NCBI GenBank assembly: GCA_030730365.1
Contig: JANQVJ010000012.1
Location: 11,416-75,415, forward strand
Direction: 5' to 3'
DNA from: Verrucomicrobiales bacterium
Lineage (GTDB): Bacteria > Verrucomicrobiota > Verrucomicrobiia > Verrucomicrobiales > DEV007
DNA length: 64,000 bases
Under the pieces are notes generated by a model. The model had not been told where the DNA came from. It saw only the letters and a program-made list of their open reading frames with translations, and made no database searches. Positions 38,003-46,819 of the stretch are shown in pieces. The translations under genes were made by a program, and so were the position numbers. Numbering within the stretch: position 1 is the stretch's first letter; every line of letters begins with the position of its first letter.

Positions 38003-39397
38003 TCAGCGCACCTGCATGTCGTAGTCACTCGCGTCCATTTCGGCTTCCCAGGCTTTTAGTTTCGCTTTGAGGTCAGCGCTGATCCCGGAGTGGTGGTAAT
38101 GGAGATTGACTCGTTCGCCGGGATCGTTAGCGAGGTCAAAGAGAAGGTCCATGGTTCCTCCATCGTCGACGTATTTGTATCGACCGTGGCGGATCGCCTT
38201 CATCTTGCGGTTGGTGCGATCCATGCGCCAGTAGAAGGTGCGGTCGACGACTGGCACTGTCTCCGTGAGATGGGGGATCAGGTCGATGCCGTCGAAGGGC
38301 CTGTCTTCGGGCAGGGTGCCGCCGGCTGCTTTGAGAAAGGTCGCGGTGAGGTCCATGGTGATGCCCGCCTGGGCGGATTTTTTTCCCTTTGGCAGGATGG
38401 TGGGCCAACTCATGAGGCAGGGCACGCGGATGCCGCCTTCCCAGAGGGTGGCTTTGTGGTGAAAAAAGGGCCGGTTGCTCGCCCAGCGTTCCCCGCCGTT
38501 GTCGCTTGAAAAGACGATGAGGGTATTCTCGACGAGCCCGGCTTTTTCGAGCTCGGCGTAGATCATGCCGACACCGTCGTCGACACGCTCAAGCATCGCC
38601 TTGTAGATCTCGCGGCTGCCGGTGAGCATGGACTCTTTGGTGACAACAGGCGTTCCGGGAGCGTCGGGGGCCTGGAAGGGGGCGTGCACGGCGAGGTGCG
38701 GCACATAGAGGAAAAAGGGTTTGCCGGCCGATTTGGCGATGAACTGCGCGGCACGTTCGTTGACGAGATCGGTGAAGTAGCGCCCCTCCATTCTGACCGG
38801 CTCGAGGCCGTCGCGGAGGGCGTAGGTGCCGTCGAAGTAGGTGTGTTTGTAAAAGTCGGCATGGCCGAGGAGCTCGCCGAAATACTCGTCGAAGCCGCGG
38901 TTCACGGGGTTGTAGACGTCTTTGTAGCCGAGGTGCCATTTGCCGAAGGCGCCGGTGGCGTAGTCGAGCTCCTTGAGATAATTCGCGAGGGTCTTCGCCT
39001 TGAGCGGCAGTCCGAGGGCGTGGAAGCCGGGTTCGGGTACCCATTTCCCATCGACGAGGACTTTTTGCTCCACCATGTAGCCGAAGGCAAATTCGATCCC
39101 GAGTCGCTGCTGCCAGCGTCCTGTCATGAATCCGGCCCGGGTCGGGGTGCAGACGGGGGCGTTTGCGTAGAAGTCGGTCAACTGCACGCCTTCGGCGGCG
39201 ATGCGGTCGATGTGGGGGGTGCTGATGTCTTCGGCCCCGGTGCAGCCGAGGTCGCCGTAGCCCATGTCGTCGACGAGAATGAAGATGATATTCGGTGGGC
39301 TGGCGGCGAGGCTGACAGCAGGTCGGGCCAGGGAGAAGAGGCAGGCGAGCACAAGGAGTGCCGACGCCGCAGCGGGGATGGGGACATGGGATTTCAT
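38003..39397 (-). CDS. Secreted sulfatase (arylsulfatase A-type)
   Basis: The 464-residue protein has a signal peptide (to about residue 32) and the sulfatase core: NIIFILVDDMGYGDLGCTG with the metal aspartates, then CTPTRAGFMTGR where Cys83 would be converted to formylglycine. Later are GKWHLGY and FSSDNGGERW. It hydrolyses sulfate esters, probably of sulfated polysaccharides. The start at 39397 is used over TTG at 39433. It is divergent from a second sulfatase at 39652. No formylglycine-generating enzyme is in view. Confidence 0.9.
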   Translation of the reverse strand: MKSHVPIPAAASALLVLACLFSLARPAVSLAASPPNIIFILVDDMGYGDLGCTGAEDISTPHIDRIAAEGVQLTDFYANAPVCTPTRAGFMTGRWQQRLGIEFAFGYMVEQKVLVDGKWVPEPGFHALGLPLKAKTLANYLKELDYATGAFGKWHLGYKDVYNPVNRGFDEYFGELLGHADFYKHTYFDGTYALRDGLEPVRMEGRYFTDLVNERAAQFIAKSAGKPFFLYVPHLAVHAPFQAPDAPGTPVVTKESMLTGSREIYKAMLERVDDGVGMIYAELEKAGLVENTLIVFSSDNGGERWASNRPFFHHKATLWEGGIRVPCLMSWPTILPKGKKSAQAGITMDLTATFLKAAGGTLPEDRPFDGIDLIPHLTETVPVVDRTFYWRMDRTNRKMKAIRHGRYKYVDDGGTMDLLFDLANDPGERVNLHYHHSGISADLKAKLKAWEAEMDASDYDMQVR

Positions 39398-39651
39398 CTC
39401 CGCCAGACTAAGAAGAGAGATGCCGGGGGCCAAGGAAAAAGAACATCAAGCCCGGAAAACGGGGTGGAACTATCCCGGGACGATTCGGCGCTACCGCGGA
39501 TGGATACGGATGGAGATGAGGGAGCCCGCCCCGAATACTCACGATATGGCCGCCCGCGGCAAGGGGCGCCGACAGCCGTATCTGGGTAGCGAAGCTGAAG
39601 CGGAAACACGATCCTTGACCCCTTCCGCTGAGCATGATTCGATGAGGCGCC

Positions 39652-41148
39652 ATGAAGTTCCTCCTTTCCGCCCTCGCTCTCTTCGGCGTTCCCTTCGCCT
39701 TTTCCGCAGAACCGGCCCCGAACATCATCCTCATGATGGGGGACGACCACGGCTGGGAGGAGACGGGTTACAACGGGCATCCCTATTTAAAAACGCCGGT
39801 GCTCGACGAGATGGCGGCGACGGGTCTGCGACTCGATCGATTTTATGCGGCGCATCCGAGTTGTTCGCCGACACGGGCGAGCTTTCTGACTGGGCGGCAC
39901 CCGAACCGCATGGGGACTTTCACCCCCGGGTGGTCCTTTCGCCCTCAAGAGATCACAACGGCGGCGATCCTGGGGACGGCGGGCTATTTCTGCGGACATT
40001 TCGGAAAATGGCATGTCGGCGCGGTCAAGTCCGAGTCACCGGTGAGTCCGGGTGCGATGGGCTTTCACGAGTGGCTCTCGCACGACAACTTTTTCGAAAT
40101 GAACCCGTCCTTTTCCCGCAACGGAGGACCGCCCGAGATTTTCCCGGGGGAGAGCTCGGAGGTGCTCATCGCCGAAACGGTGAAGTTCATCGAGCGCTCG
40201 CGCGAGCTGGGCAAGCCCTTCTTCGGAGTAGTCTGGTTCGGTTCGCCACACGAGCCTTACAGCGGACTGCCCGCCGATCTTGCGCTCTACGACGAACTCC
40301 CCGCGAAGTATCCGGACAAAATGGTAAAGCTCACCTCGAACGAGACCGGAGGCCAGGTTCAGCGTCCCCAGGGCGAAGTCCTGCGCGAGCGCTATGCCGA
40401 GATCACGGCGATGGATCGATCCATCGGGACGCTGCGCCAGTATCTGGCGGACAATGGCCTGCGGGACAATACGCTCGTCTTTTATTGCGGTGATAATGGG
40501 ACTTCGGCCGACGGATCGCTGAGGTCTCCGCATCGTGGCGTGAAAAGCGAAATCTACGAGGGCGGCCTCCTTGTGCCCGGGTTAATCGAGTGGCCCGCCC
40601 GGATCCCGAAGCCGCTCGTGAGCCGACTCCGCGCCTCGACGAGTGACCTGCTCCCGACAGTTTGTGCGATCACGAGGCAGCCGCTCCCCGATCGTCCCCT
40701 CGACGGGCTCGACGTGATGTCGCTGATTGACGGAGGCGTCGAGGAGCGACCGGCTCCGCTCTTTTTCTGGGAATATCCGGTGCATCGCCTGAAATCAATG
40801 AACCTCGAGCCCTACCTCGATCCGGAACTGCAAAAGGGCACGACCCCGCTGGTGAAGATCTCCAACGGTGTCGCGACGCGAAACTTCACCAATTTTCACC
40901 ATCCGCTTCTCACGCCCGAAGACTACAAGGGAGCCCGCGCCATCGTGGAAGGGCGCTATAAACTTGTCGTCCACGACAAAAAAGAGGGCGAGGCGAAAAA
41001 GGAGCTTTTTGACCTGCTCGAAGATCCCGGCGAGACGAGGAATCTGATCAAAGAAAATCGCGAAGTAGCCGAGTCGCTCCAGAAAACAATGCACGAATGG
41101 CAGGGCTCAGTTTTGAAAAGTCTGGGTGGATCTGATTACGTAGACTGA
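39652..41148 (+). CDS. Secreted sulfatase
   Basis: The 498-residue protein has a signal peptide (MKFLLSALALFGVPFAFSAEP) and the sulfatase core NIILMMGDDHGWEETGY, with CSPTRASFLTGR (Cys71 for formylglycine) and GKWHVGAV. The C-terminal region has YCGDNGTSADGS and ARAIVEGRYKLVVHDK, typical for sulfatases acting on glycans. It is a different subfamily from the divergent neighbour (38003-39397), so two substrates are likely. The 254-base gap between them must carry both promoters. Confidence 0.9.
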   Translation: MKFLLSALALFGVPFAFSAEPAPNIILMMGDDHGWEETGYNGHPYLKTPVLDEMAATGLRLDRFYAAHPSCSPTRASFLTGRHPNRMGTFTPGWSFRPQEITTAAILGTAGYFCGHFGKWHVGAVKSESPVSPGAMGFHEWLSHDNFFEMNPSFSRNGGPPEIFPGESSEVLIAETVKFIERSRELGKPFFGVVWFGSPHEPYSGLPADLALYDELPAKYPDKMVKLTSNETGGQVQRPQGEVLRERYAEITAMDRSIGTLRQYLADNGLRDNTLVFYCGDNGTSADGSLRSPHRGVKSEIYEGGLLVPGLIEWPARIPKPLVSRLRASTSDLLPTVCAITRQPLPDRPLDGLDVMSLIDGGVEERPAPLFFWEYPVHRLKSMNLEPYLDPELQKGTTPLVKISNGVATRNFTNFHHPLLTPEDYKGARAIVEGRYKLVVHDKKEGEAKKELFDLLEDPGETRNLIKENREVAESLQKTMHEWQGSVLKSLGGSDYVD

Positions 41149-41387
41149 GACTCCGAAAGGCAAAAAGCCTGAGCGCCTCATTCGCAGGAATCCTGGAGCT
41201 GGCTTTTGCGAAGAGGTGAAGGGCGCCCATGGAGACCTCAACCGAACCAATCCGGCCTTGCCGAGCTCTGTGTCCTGGTGGGACAAGCGGGAGAAAACAG
41301 CGGTTCGCCCTGCTTGACGGGTTGCTTCGAGTCGCTATAGGTTAGCCCTTCTGCGGCCTCATGGCCGCTTTTTGCCCATTTTTCGAT
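41149..41387. other. Intergenic region upstream of the lipid operon
   Basis: About 240 bases between the sulfatase stop and the FabL-like start. It contains AGGC-AAAAA-GCCT near 41158-41170 and a TTCGCA/TGCGAA long-spaced inverted repeat. It must contain the promoter of the operon; I see no clear -35/-10 pair. Confidence 0.35.
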
Positions 41388-42143
41388 ATGTCTGAACCGC
41401 TTTCAGGAAAAGTTGCCTTTATCTCCGGCGGGTCCCGGGGGATCGGTCGTGCCACCGCGCTGAAGCTCGCTGCAGCGGGCTGCGATGTCGCGATTCTCTA
41501 TTATAATAGCCACGAGGAGTCCGAAGCGGTCTGCGAACTCATCCGCCGGATGGGGCGAAAAGCCCTCGCGGTGCAGGCCGATGTGGCCAATCCCGGGAGC
41601 GTCGAAGAGGCCTTCGGGGAATTCAAAAAGGAATTCGACCGCGTCGATTTTGTGATCAGCAACGCCGCTCTCGGAGTCCTGAAACCCGCGCTGGAGATGG
41701 GGCTGAAGCATTTCCGCCGCTGCATGGAGACCAATGCGCTGGCCCTCAATACGCTCGCCCAGAACGCGGTCCCGATGATGAGCGCCGGCGGATCCATCAT
41801 TGGCCTGACGAGTCTCGGCTCCGAGCGGGCCATCCCGAACTACACCTTCATCGGTGCCTCCAAGGCCGCCCTCGAGGCGCTCGCCCGCGGTCTCGCCCAG
41901 GAACTCGGACCGCAGGGGATCCGGGTCAATTGTGTCAGTGCCGGAGTCGTCGACACGGACGCCCTGAAGCATTTCCCCAATCGCGAGCATCTCCTCGCGG
42001 AATACGAAACCCGCACCCCGCTGGGGCCGACGCTCTCGCCCGAGCAGGTCGCCGACGCGATCTACCTGCTCTGCCTCCCCGAGGCGGCGATGATCACAGG
42101 ACACACCCTTTTTGTGGACGGAGGCTACGCCATTTCAGGATGA
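41388..42143 (+). CDS. SDR enoyl-ACP reductase, FabL-like
   Basis: The 251-residue short-chain dehydrogenase has GGSRGIGRA for NADP(H) binding. The segments TSLGSERAIPNYTFIGASKAA and DTDALKHFPNREHLL closely match the FabL (enoyl-ACP reductase III) pattern rather than FabG. It would reduce the trans-2-enoyl chain on the carrier protein in the last step of a chain-extension cycle. It is the first gene of an operon and overlaps the next gene by four bases (ATGA at 42140-42143). The ATG at 41388 is used, as residues before it are not conserved. Confidence 0.8.
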   Translation: MSEPLSGKVAFISGGSRGIGRATALKLAAAGCDVAILYYNSHEESEAVCELIRRMGRKALAVQADVANPGSVEEAFGEFKKEFDRVDFVISNAALGVLKPALEMGLKHFRRCMETNALALNTLAQNAVPMMSAGGSIIGLTSLGSERAIPNYTFIGASKAALEALARGLAQELGPQGIRVNCVSAGVVDTDALKHFPNREHLLAEYETRTPLGPTLSPEQVADAIYLLCLPEAAMITGHTLFVDGGYAISG

Positions 42144-42904
42144 GTGAGCCCCTGACCAACCCCGACGCCGGTCTCGCCGGACGCAATGCCCTCGTCACCG
42201 GCGGCAGCCGCGGGATCGGACGCGCCATCGTCGAACGCCTCGCCGGGGCGGGCATGGACGTGACTTTTACCTATCTCGGCAACGAAGCGGCGGCAAACGA
42301 AGTCGTCTCGGCCAATCCCGGCCTGAAGATTACGGCGGTGCGGGTTGATGCCCGCGAGAGCGAGGCGGTCAACCAGTGTCTCGAGGCCCTCATCGGGCGG
42401 GTTGGTACAATCGACGTCCTCGTGAACAACGCCGGCGTCATTCGGGATAATCTCCTGCCCATGCTCGAGGACGACGACCTCCGCGAGGTCTTTTCGACCA
42501 ACATCGAGGGCGTCTTCCACTTTTGCCGGGCGGCGGTCCCTTTTATGATGTCGAAGCGCTACGGCCGCATCATCAATATCAGTTCCGTCTCGGCCGACAA
42601 AGGCGGACGGGGCCAGACGAACTACGCCGCGAGCAAGGGCGCGATCAATTCCTTTACCAAAGCCCTCGCCGTCGAGGTGGGGCGTCGCGGGATCCGCGTC
42701 AACGCTGTCGCGCCGGGCGTGATCGAGACGGAAATGTCCAAAGAGGTGCGTGATTTGGCTGGTGAGGAAATCATTTCCAATATCGTTTTGAAGCGTTATG
42801 GTCTGCCCTCCGAAATTGCGAACGCCGTCTGGTTTCTCAGTTCCGACCTGGCGAACTACATTACCGGGCAGGTCCTGAGCGTGGACGGTGGTTTTAAAAT
42901 GTAA
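42140..42904 (+). CDS. SDR ketoacyl-ACP reductase, FabG-like
   Basis: The 254-residue SDR shows GGSRGIGRAIV, NNAGVIRDNLL, the catalytic segments NISSVSADKGGRGQTNYAASKGA (Ser-Tyr-Lys), and VNAVAPGVIETEM, the FabG signature. It would reduce 3-oxoacyl-ACP to 3-hydroxyacyl-ACP with NADPH. The start overlaps the FabL-like stop (ATGA). Five bases separate it from the ACP gene. With FabL-like, dehydratase and ketosynthases it completes one extension cycle, and the pathway is separate from housekeeping FAS. Confidence 0.85.
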   Translation: MSEPLTNPDAGLAGRNALVTGGSRGIGRAIVERLAGAGMDVTFTYLGNEAAANEVVSANPGLKITAVRVDARESEAVNQCLEALIGRVGTIDVLVNNAGVIRDNLLPMLEDDDLREVFSTNIEGVFHFCRAAVPFMMSKRYGRIINISSVSADKGGRGQTNYAASKGAINSFTKALAVEVGRRGIRVNAVAPGVIETEMSKEVRDLAGEEIISNIVLKRYGLPSEIANAVWFLSSDLANYITGQVLSVDGGFKM

Positions 42905-42909
42905 CAGAC

Positions 42910-43329
42910 ATGAGTATTCAAGACATCAGCAAGGATGACGTCATGGCCATCTACCCGAAGGTGGCCGAAATCATCGCCGACGCCCTCGGCTGCGACGAAG
43001 AAGAAGTGCAGCCCGACTCTTCCCTGATCAACGACCTCGACGCCGAGTCGATCGACTTTCTCGACATCGTTTTCCGTCTCGAAAGGGAGTTCAAAGTGAA
43101 AATCCCCCGCGGCAAAGCCATCGAAGAGGCCCGTGGTGAACTGAGCGAGGAGGAATTCGAGCAAGGCGGTATCGTCACCGACGCCGGGGTTGCGAAACTG
43201 CGCACCTTTCTTAGTGAAGTGCCCGCCGACCGCATCAAGACGCCGCTCAAGGCAGCCGAGATCCCCAAGCTCTTCACGACCGAGACCTTCTGTAAGATGG
43301 TCATTCGTGAGCAGCAGGCCGGTGCCTGA
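42910..43329 (+). CDS. Long acyl carrier protein, AcpXL-like
   Basis: The 139-residue carrier has the phosphopantetheine serine at Ser47 in NDLDAESIDFLDIVFRLE. The FLDIVF run followed by FKVKIP is the hallmark of rhizobial AcpXL, which carries the very long chain for lipid A. Housekeeping AcpP has a DSLDTVE-type motif instead. This protein is longer, with a C-terminal extension of about 40 residues (ADRIKTPLKAAEIPKLF and so on). The role is inferred: it would carry a growing special acyl chain to the acyltransferase in the same operon. The assignment as ACP is firm, the AcpXL role is inference. Confidence 0.82.
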   Translation: MSIQDISKDDVMAIYPKVAEIIADALGCDEEEVQPDSSLINDLDAESIDFLDIVFRLEREFKVKIPRGKAIEEARGELSEEEFEQGGIVTDAGVAKLRTFLSEVPADRIKTPLKAAEIPKLFTTETFCKMVIREQQAGA

Positions 43330-43397
43330 GAGGCCTGCTCTCGCCTAAGGCGGGGCGCTAAAGAGCTCTCCTTGATGTTTGACTATTTCCCACGCTG

Positions 43398-44228
43398 ATG
43401 ACCGATCATTTCCGCGCCTTCTCCTTTGTGGACAGGATCCACGGGGATGAGACGGGGAAGCGTGTCACCGGTTCCTATCATCTCCCGTCGGGGGTGGATT
43501 CCTTCCCGCTCTCCCTCGTGGCCGAGTCCATTGGCCAGCTCGCGGCTTGGTCGTCGATGGCGGTGGTGGACTTTGCGGTGCGACCTGTCGCCGGCATCGC
43601 CGGTCGGGTCGAGTTCCCCGGCACGGTCGCGCCCGGAGATACTCTCGAACTCGAGGCCACCCTCGTGAAGGCCGACGATGAGGCGGTCGGCTACGACGGC
43701 GTCGCCCGCGTCAACGGGAAAGAGGTCGTTCGTCTCCACGACTGTCTCGGACCGATGGTGCCGCTCGTTGATTTCGACGATCCCGAGGCGATGCGGGAAC
43801 GTTACCGCCTCCTCACCACGAACGGGGCGACACCAGATGCCTTTGGCGGAGTGCCCTGTTTTGTGCCGGAAAAAACCGGAGGCACCTCCGGGGAGACTTC
43901 CGAGGGCAGCTTCTCCATTCCCAAGGCTGCCCCGTTTTTCGGAGACCATTTTCCCCGCCGTCCCGTCTTTCCGGGCACGCTCCTGATGAACCTGAACCTC
44001 GGCTTTGCCATTGATCTTGCGGTCGAGCGGGTCGGGGAGGGGACGCAGTGGGCTCCGCAGGAAATGCGGGACGTGAAGATCCGCTCCTTTATGGCGCCCG
44101 GCGAGGTCCTCGACCTCAAAGCGACGATCGAGGAACATGACGGTGACCTCGTTCGTGTTATCGTGGAGACTCGCAAAGGAAAACGTTTAACCAGCAGCGC
44201 CCGTGTCCTGCTCTCCCGCATCCCGTGA
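43398..44228 (+). CDS. Double-hotdog 3-hydroxyacyl-ACP dehydratase, FabZ-like
   Basis: The 276-residue protein has two hotdog units. The C-terminal one has HFPRRPVFPGTLLMNL, with His184 matching the FabZ catalytic histidine, but the usual glutamate 14 residues later is Asn198. The N-terminal unit has HLPSGVDSFPLSLVAESIGQ (His28 and Glu43). In FabZ the active site joins His of one chain and Glu of the other, so this fused dimer may have one composite site of His184 and Glu43. It would dehydrate 3-hydroxyacyl-ACP in the operon's cycle. A 68-base gap from the ACP gene is the longest in the operon. Confidence 0.75.
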   Translation: MTDHFRAFSFVDRIHGDETGKRVTGSYHLPSGVDSFPLSLVAESIGQLAAWSSMAVVDFAVRPVAGIAGRVEFPGTVAPGDTLELEATLVKADDEAVGYDGVARVNGKEVVRLHDCLGPMVPLVDFDDPEAMRERYRLLTTNGATPDAFGGVPCFVPEKTGGTSGETSEGSFSIPKAAPFFGDHFPRRPVFPGTLLMNLNLGFAIDLAVERVGEGTQWAPQEMRDVKIRSFMAPGEVLDLKATIEEHDGDLVRVIVETRKGKRLTSSARVLLSRIP

Positions 44229-45529
44229 TGGCCATGATCGAAAAACGCAGAATCGCCGTGACCGGAATCGGCATGGTCACCCCGGTCGGGAACACCGCCG
44301 CCGACACCTGGGCGGGACTCCTCGAAGGAAAAAGCGGAGCCGCCCCGACGCAGAGTTTTGATGCGAGCGGCTTTTCGACGACTTTCAGCGCCGAGGTAAA
44401 AGGCTTCGACGCCGAGAGCGCGGTGCCCAATCGCAAGCTGCTGAAGTATGCCTCGCGTTCCCATCGTTTCGCTCTCGCCGCCGCCGCCGAGGCGCTTGCC
44501 GACGCGGGGATTGCTCCGACCGAAGCTGATTCCCACCGTTGGGGACTCGCCGTCGGCGCGGGGATGCTCTCGGTCGGTTACGAGGATCTCACCGTCGTCC
44601 ACGACTACGCCGCACCCGATGGCGAGTTCAATGCCGACGGGCTCATCGATCCCGACTTCCCAGGGAATCCGGTTAACTTTTGCCGCTGGCAGTCCAATGC
44701 GGGGCAGGGGCTGCTGACGAAGCAGTTCGGTATCCGCGGGTATGCGACCTCAGTTCACACCGCCTGCGCCTCGGGCGGTCAGGCCATCGGGACCGCGCTG
44801 AAGGTGATGCGTCGCGGCCAGTGCGATTACATGCTCGCGGGCGGCTTTGATTCCATGATCAATCCGACCGGCATCTCGGGATTTTGTCTCCTCGGCGCCC
44901 TCTCGACCGACAATGACAACCCCACCGGAGCAAGCCGTCCCTTTGATGCAACGCGGAACGGATTTGTTCTCGGCGAAGGCGCCGGATTCCTCGTTCTCGA
45001 AGACTGGGACAAAGCCACCGCGCGCGGCGCGATGATCTATGCCGAGCTCGCCGGAGACGGGAATTCGCTCAGTTGCTACCGTATCACGGATTCTCCGCCC
45101 GACGGGAACGGGCCGATCCAGGCGATCGAGCAGGCCCTCGGCGATGCCGGGATCACCGCGGCCGAAATCGATTACGTGAACGCTCACGGCACCTCGACGC
45201 AGATGAACGACCGCAGCGAGTGCGCCGCGCTCAAGGCGGTCTTCGCCGGTCGGATCGACGAGGTCCGGGTGAGCTCGACGAAAAGCTCGATGGGACATCT
45301 CATCGCCGCCGCCGGTGCGGTAGAGGCGGCGGTCTGCTGTCTTGCGATTCGTCACAGTCTCGCGCCCATGAACGCGAACTACGAAAATCCCGATCCCGAC
45401 TGTGACGTGAATCTCATCACCGGTGCGCCGCAGCCGATGCGCATCCGCGCGGCCCTTTCGAACTCGCTCGGATTCGGCGGCTCGAACAGTTCACTCGTTT
45501 TCCGCAATCCCGAGGAGGTCCGGTCATGA
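44228..45529 (+). CDS. Ketosynthase, FabF-like (KS1)
   Basis: The 433-residue thiolase-fold enzyme has the full Cys-His-His triad: Cys180 in HTACASGG, His320 in NAHGTSTQMND, and His357 in SSTKSSMGHLIAAAG, with Lys352. It catalyses decarboxylative condensation of malonyl-ACP with an acyl chain. The start is placed at ATG 44228, overlapping the stop of the dehydratase gene; an in-frame GTG lies one codon earlier. The next gene, a second ketosynthase, overlaps its stop (ATGA). The pair parallels fabF1XL and fabF2XL. Confidence 0.85.
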   Translation: MAMIEKRRIAVTGIGMVTPVGNTAADTWAGLLEGKSGAAPTQSFDASGFSTTFSAEVKGFDAESAVPNRKLLKYASRSHRFALAAAAEALADAGIAPTEADSHRWGLAVGAGMLSVGYEDLTVVHDYAAPDGEFNADGLIDPDFPGNPVNFCRWQSNAGQGLLTKQFGIRGYATSVHTACASGGQAIGTALKVMRRGQCDYMLAGGFDSMINPTGISGFCLLGALSTDNDNPTGASRPFDATRNGFVLGEGAGFLVLEDWDKATARGAMIYAELAGDGNSLSCYRITDSPPDGNGPIQAIEQALGDAGITAAEIDYVNAHGTSTQMNDRSECAALKAVFAGRIDEVRVSSTKSSMGHLIAAAGAVEAAVCCLAIRHSLAPMNANYENPDPDCDVNLITGAPQPMRIRAALSNSLGFGGSNSSLVFRNPEEVRS

Positions 45530-46818
45530 AACACGCAGGCGAAAAAATCGTATTTACCGGCAGCGGCATTGTCTGCGGTGCCGGCACTTCGGTGGCGGAA
45601 GTGTGGGATCGTCTCGAAAAAGGCGTGTCCGCGGTGGCGCCATTCACCCAGTTCGACGGAACCAACTGGCCGGTCAAAGTCGCGGCCGAAGTCCTGCAGG
45701 ACAATCGTTTCCTCGTTTCGGACCGCAAGCTGCACAAGACGATCGCCCGCACCGACATGTTCGGGATCTACGCGACCGAGAGCGCGATCGAAGACTCAGG
45801 CCTGCCCGCCTATCGAGAAGGACTCGGCGAAGCGGAGACCAACACCTTCAACGACCGAACCGGACTGATCATCGGTAGCGGAGGTGGGAACTACCGCAGC
45901 AACTATGATTTTCTCCCGCTCATGACCGCGGCCAAGGCGGCGCCCGAGGGCGGGCTACCCTACTTCGGACGCGAGCTCGGCAATCAGGTCACGCCGATGT
46001 GGCTGCTCAAAAATCTCCCTAACAATGTCCTCTGTCACGTCGGCATTCGCGGGCAGTACAAGGGCACCAACGCCTGCATCACGAACCAGTGCTCGAGCGG
46101 AGTCCTCGCTGTGGCCGAGGCCGCTTCCGCGATCTGGAACAACGAAGCCGACCGCATCGCCGCCGCCGGGCATGATGCTCCCTTCGAGCCCGAGATGGTC
46201 TTTTATTACCACCGGCTCGGACTGATGTCGGGTGAGGCGCCGCGGCCTTTTGATGCGGAGCGTAACGGCACCGTCTTTGGCGAAGGTTCCGCTGCTGTCG
46301 TCCTCGAGCGCGAGGCCGATGCAAAAGCGCGCGGGGCGAAAGTGCTCGGTGAATTCCTCGGCTTCGGTTGCTGCAGCGAGGCGACCGGGATCCTCGATCT
46401 CGAAGACGACGGCGACGGGGTGAAACGCGCCATCGAATCCGCTCTCGCCGACGCGGGCATTACTAAGGAGCAGGTCGGTCTCATCTGCGCGCACGGCAAC
46501 GGGAATGAGGCTTCCGACCGGACCGAGTCCATGGGCATTCGCAGCGTCTTCGGTGAGGACATCCCGCCGGTAACCGCCTTCAAATGGGCCTACGGGCACC
46601 TCATTGCCGCATCGGGCATCGCCGATCTTGTCATGATCCTCGAAGTGCTGAAACGCGGCGTCATCCCCGGCATCGCGACGCTCGGCGAAGTCGATCCGCT
46701 CATCGCGCCCTTTCCCATCTCGCGCGAGGCGGCCGCGCCGCGCAGTGATATCGCCCTGCTCATCTGTCGTGGATTCGGCGGGATGAACGTCGTCCTCCTC
46801 GTCCGCGGAGCCTCTTGA
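45526..46818 (+). CDS. Ketosynthase, divergent FabF-like (KS2)
   Basis: The 430-residue thiolase-fold protein keeps Cys189 (ACITNQCSSGVLAV), His323 (CAHGNGNEASD) and His358 with Lys353 (FKWAYGHLIAASG), so the triad is intact. The surroundings differ from KS1: the usual TACASG is NQCSSG and HGTST is HGNGN. It may form a heterodimer with KS1, as a chain-length-controlling or second elongating ketosynthase, or work alone. Its start overlaps KS1 (ATGA), and the next start lies one base after its stop. Confidence 0.78.
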   Translation: MKHAGEKIVFTGSGIVCGAGTSVAEVWDRLEKGVSAVAPFTQFDGTNWPVKVAAEVLQDNRFLVSDRKLHKTIARTDMFGIYATESAIEDSGLPAYREGLGEAETNTFNDRTGLIIGSGGGNYRSNYDFLPLMTAAKAAPEGGLPYFGRELGNQVTPMWLLKNLPNNVLCHVGIRGQYKGTNACITNQCSSGVLAVAEAASAIWNNEADRIAAAGHDAPFEPEMVFYYHRLGLMSGEAPRPFDAERNGTVFGEGSAAVVLEREADAKARGAKVLGEFLGFGCCSEATGILDLEDDGDGVKRAIESALADAGITKEQVGLICAHGNGNEASDRTESMGIRSVFGEDIPPVTAFKWAYGHLIAASGIADLVMILEVLKRGVIPGIATLGEVDPLIAPFPISREAAAPRSDIALLICRGFGGMNVVLLVRGAS

Positions 46819-46819
46819 A

